The position numbers were made by a program, and so were the translations under genes. DNA of 6,927 nucleotides from JBBKWX01 sp037969175 (GTDB taxonomy: Bacteria > Bacteroidota > Bacteroidia > AKYH767-A > JBBKVM01), in contig JBBKWX010000175.1 in the NCBI GenBank assembly GCA_037969175.1, positions 1-6,927 on the forward strand. The letters are read 5' to 3'. Below the pieces are notes generated by a model, which saw only the letters and a program-made list of their open reading frames with translations, did no database searches and was not told the origin of the DNA. This document shows, in pieces, positions 6,399 through 6,927 of the stretch (its first letter is position 1; every line of letters starts with the position of its first letter).

Positions 6399-6414
6399 AA
6401 ACAATTCTTGTTTC
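6398..6414. other. Perfect 7-bp hairpin directly after the pyrH remnant
   Basis: GAAACAA (6398-6404) and TTGTTTC (6408-6414) form a perfect stem with a 3-nt loop, beginning at the G of the would-be TAG stop of the pyrH remnant. No T-tract follows. It may be a relic of a terminator or part of the adjoining repeat family. Confidence 0.5.
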
Positions 6415-6415
6415 C

Positions 6416-6451
6416 CGCAGATCGCGCTGATTGAGCAGATCACGCAGATGC
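6416..6451. repeat. Nonamer tandem array CGCAGATCG x4
   Basis: Four consecutive 9-nt units are CGCAGATCG, CGCTGATTG, AGCAGATCA and CGCAGATGC. The period is exact and the units differ from the first by 2-3 bases. It is non-coding as far as can be seen. Confidence 0.7.
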
Positions 6452-6462
6452 TTTGAATTATT

Positions 6463-6495
6463 TTCCGTGTAATTCCGTGTTTCTGCTTTTCCGTG
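6463..6495. repeat. TTCCGTG word array
   Basis: TTCCGTG occurs at 6463, 6473 and 6489; the first two are 10 nt apart and the third 16 nt further on. It follows the nonamer array closely, giving two different word-repeat families within 80 nt. Confidence 0.55.
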
Positions 6496-6504
6496 GTGGT
6501 TTTT

Positions 6505-6544
6505 CCTATAAAAAAAGGGCACCAAGCATAAGCTCAGTACCCTT
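6505..6544 (-). terminator. Intrinsic terminator of the leftward gene at 6565
   Basis: On the - strand AAGGG (6544-6540) pairs with CCCTT (6519-6515), with AC/GT and AGC/GCT inner stems separated by small symmetric mismatches and a 4-nt loop; it is followed by a T-run (the A-run at 6510-6516 on the + strand). It starts about 20 nt after the stop codon of the leftward gene. The + strand lacks a T-run after the stem, so it works in one direction only. Confidence 0.75.
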
Positions 6545-6564
6545 AAAAATAAACCCCAAACTCT

Positions 6565-6927
6565 TTAACTTCCTGCTATACCAACCTTTGGTAAATTATC
6601 CGCATAGTAATTAGCACTGTATGCACTGATGACCATGGTAGGTAAATTGACTTGTGGCATCCAGGTTCCCGCCACATTCTCAGCTCTGTAGATACGTCCT
6701 TCAAAAGATTGTTTTGCTACTACAAAGATCCCCGGTAGATTAGATTCCATTACAAAATTACCGTTAGCGGGATTATACTTTGCAAGTGATGGCTGATTAT
6801 CCGAAAATACTTCCATCTCCGGCAGATTTACCACCGGCATCATCTTATCTCCTACCAAAATCACTTTTACCAGATTTGGAAGTTCTGCATGTTTAGGCTC
6901 AGACCTTTGATCAATAGATGGGTTCAT
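6565..6927 (-). CDS. Uncharacterised protein with repeated NLP motifs (reaches window edge)
   Basis: I do not recognise this family. The visible 120 residues have no signal peptide, membrane segment or Cys. A motif of Leu-Pro followed by hydrophobic residues recurs: ELPNLVKV (15-22), VNLPEMEV (33-40), SNLPGIFVV (62-70), VNLPTMVI (93-100), NLPKVGIA (111-118). The segments MPVVNLPEMEV (30-40) and MPQVNLPTMVI (90-100) are clearly related and exactly 60 residues apart, suggesting an internal duplication. Alternating hydrophobic residues imply beta-strands. The ATG is the last codon in the window, so the true start may be here or further upstream outside it. Codon composition is less AT-rich than the neighbouring exported-protein gene. 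A terminator follows the stop, supporting a real transcribed gene. Confidence 0.72.
   Translation of the reverse strand: MNPSIDQRSEPKHAELPNLVKVILVGDKMMPVVNLPEMEVFSDNQPSLAKYNPANGNFVMESNLPGIFVVAKQSFEGRIYRAENVAGTWMPQVNLPTMVISAYSANYYADNLPKVGIAGS

Noticed and set aside
6416..6495. Possible CRISPR-like array
   Set aside because: Units are 7-10 nt without spacers, so this is a simple word repeat and not a CRISPR.
6289..6525. A 78-codon open frame on the - strand
   Set aside because: It runs across the pyrH remnant and the word-repeat arrays in antisense. Its sequence (for example RDLLNQRDLRETR) is the product of translating short tandem repeats, and it has no recognisable features.
3493..6564. Insertion sequence or integrative element with its own recombinase
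   Set aside because: No transposase or integrase coding sequence or terminal inverted repeats could be found; only the pyrH tail duplication points to an insertion event.

Overview
The window looks like a chromosomal piece from a member of the Bacteroidota. Four signs point there. The gene order is rplM-rpsI-rpsB-tsf followed by pyrH. None of the gene starts has a Shine-Dalgarno-like AGGAGG stretch. A Bacteroidota-type promoter (TTTG, 17-nt spacer, TAAATTTG) precedes pyrH. A large exported protein ends in a type IX secretion (T9SS) C-terminal sorting domain. I cannot name a genus from the sequence alone.

Positions 1-2753 hold a translation operon on the + strand: ribosomal proteins L13 (GTG start), S9 and S2, then elongation factor Ts. 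It ends at a strong intrinsic terminator (13-bp stem, GAAA loop, nine Ts). The 76-nt rpsI-rpsB gap carries two hairpins and is a candidate autoregulatory leader for rpsB-tsf. pyrH (UMP kinase) follows as a separate transcription unit. Its promoter starts at the last bases of the terminator and would give an almost leaderless mRNA.

Positions 3493-6564 hold a clearly more AT-rich accessory segment. Its main content is one 872-codon gene on the - strand: a signal peptide, seven propeller-type repeats of about 60 residues, an SdrD-B-like domain, a DUF11-like domain, an FDPND-type domain and a T9SS sorting tail. Both flanks contain short word-repeat arrays (TACGAAT, CACTAAG, CGCAGATCG, TTCCGTG).

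The most notable observation is at 6349-6398, beyond the far end of that gene. There is a second, broken copy of the last 16 codons of pyrH, in the same orientation, with 15 of 16 residues identical but mostly synonymous base differences. This suggests the accessory gene sits in a segment that entered, or was rearranged, at the 3' end of pyrH.

At 6565-6927 a - strand gene of unknown function, with a repeated NLP-type motif and its own terminator, runs to the window edge.

The ribosomal genes, tsf and pyrH are housekeeping genes for ribosome assembly, translation elongation and pyrimidine nucleotide supply. The exported protein is unrelated to them functionally and appears to be a strain-variable surface or secreted protein. 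No transposase, integrase, tRNA, rRNA or CRISPR array is visible.
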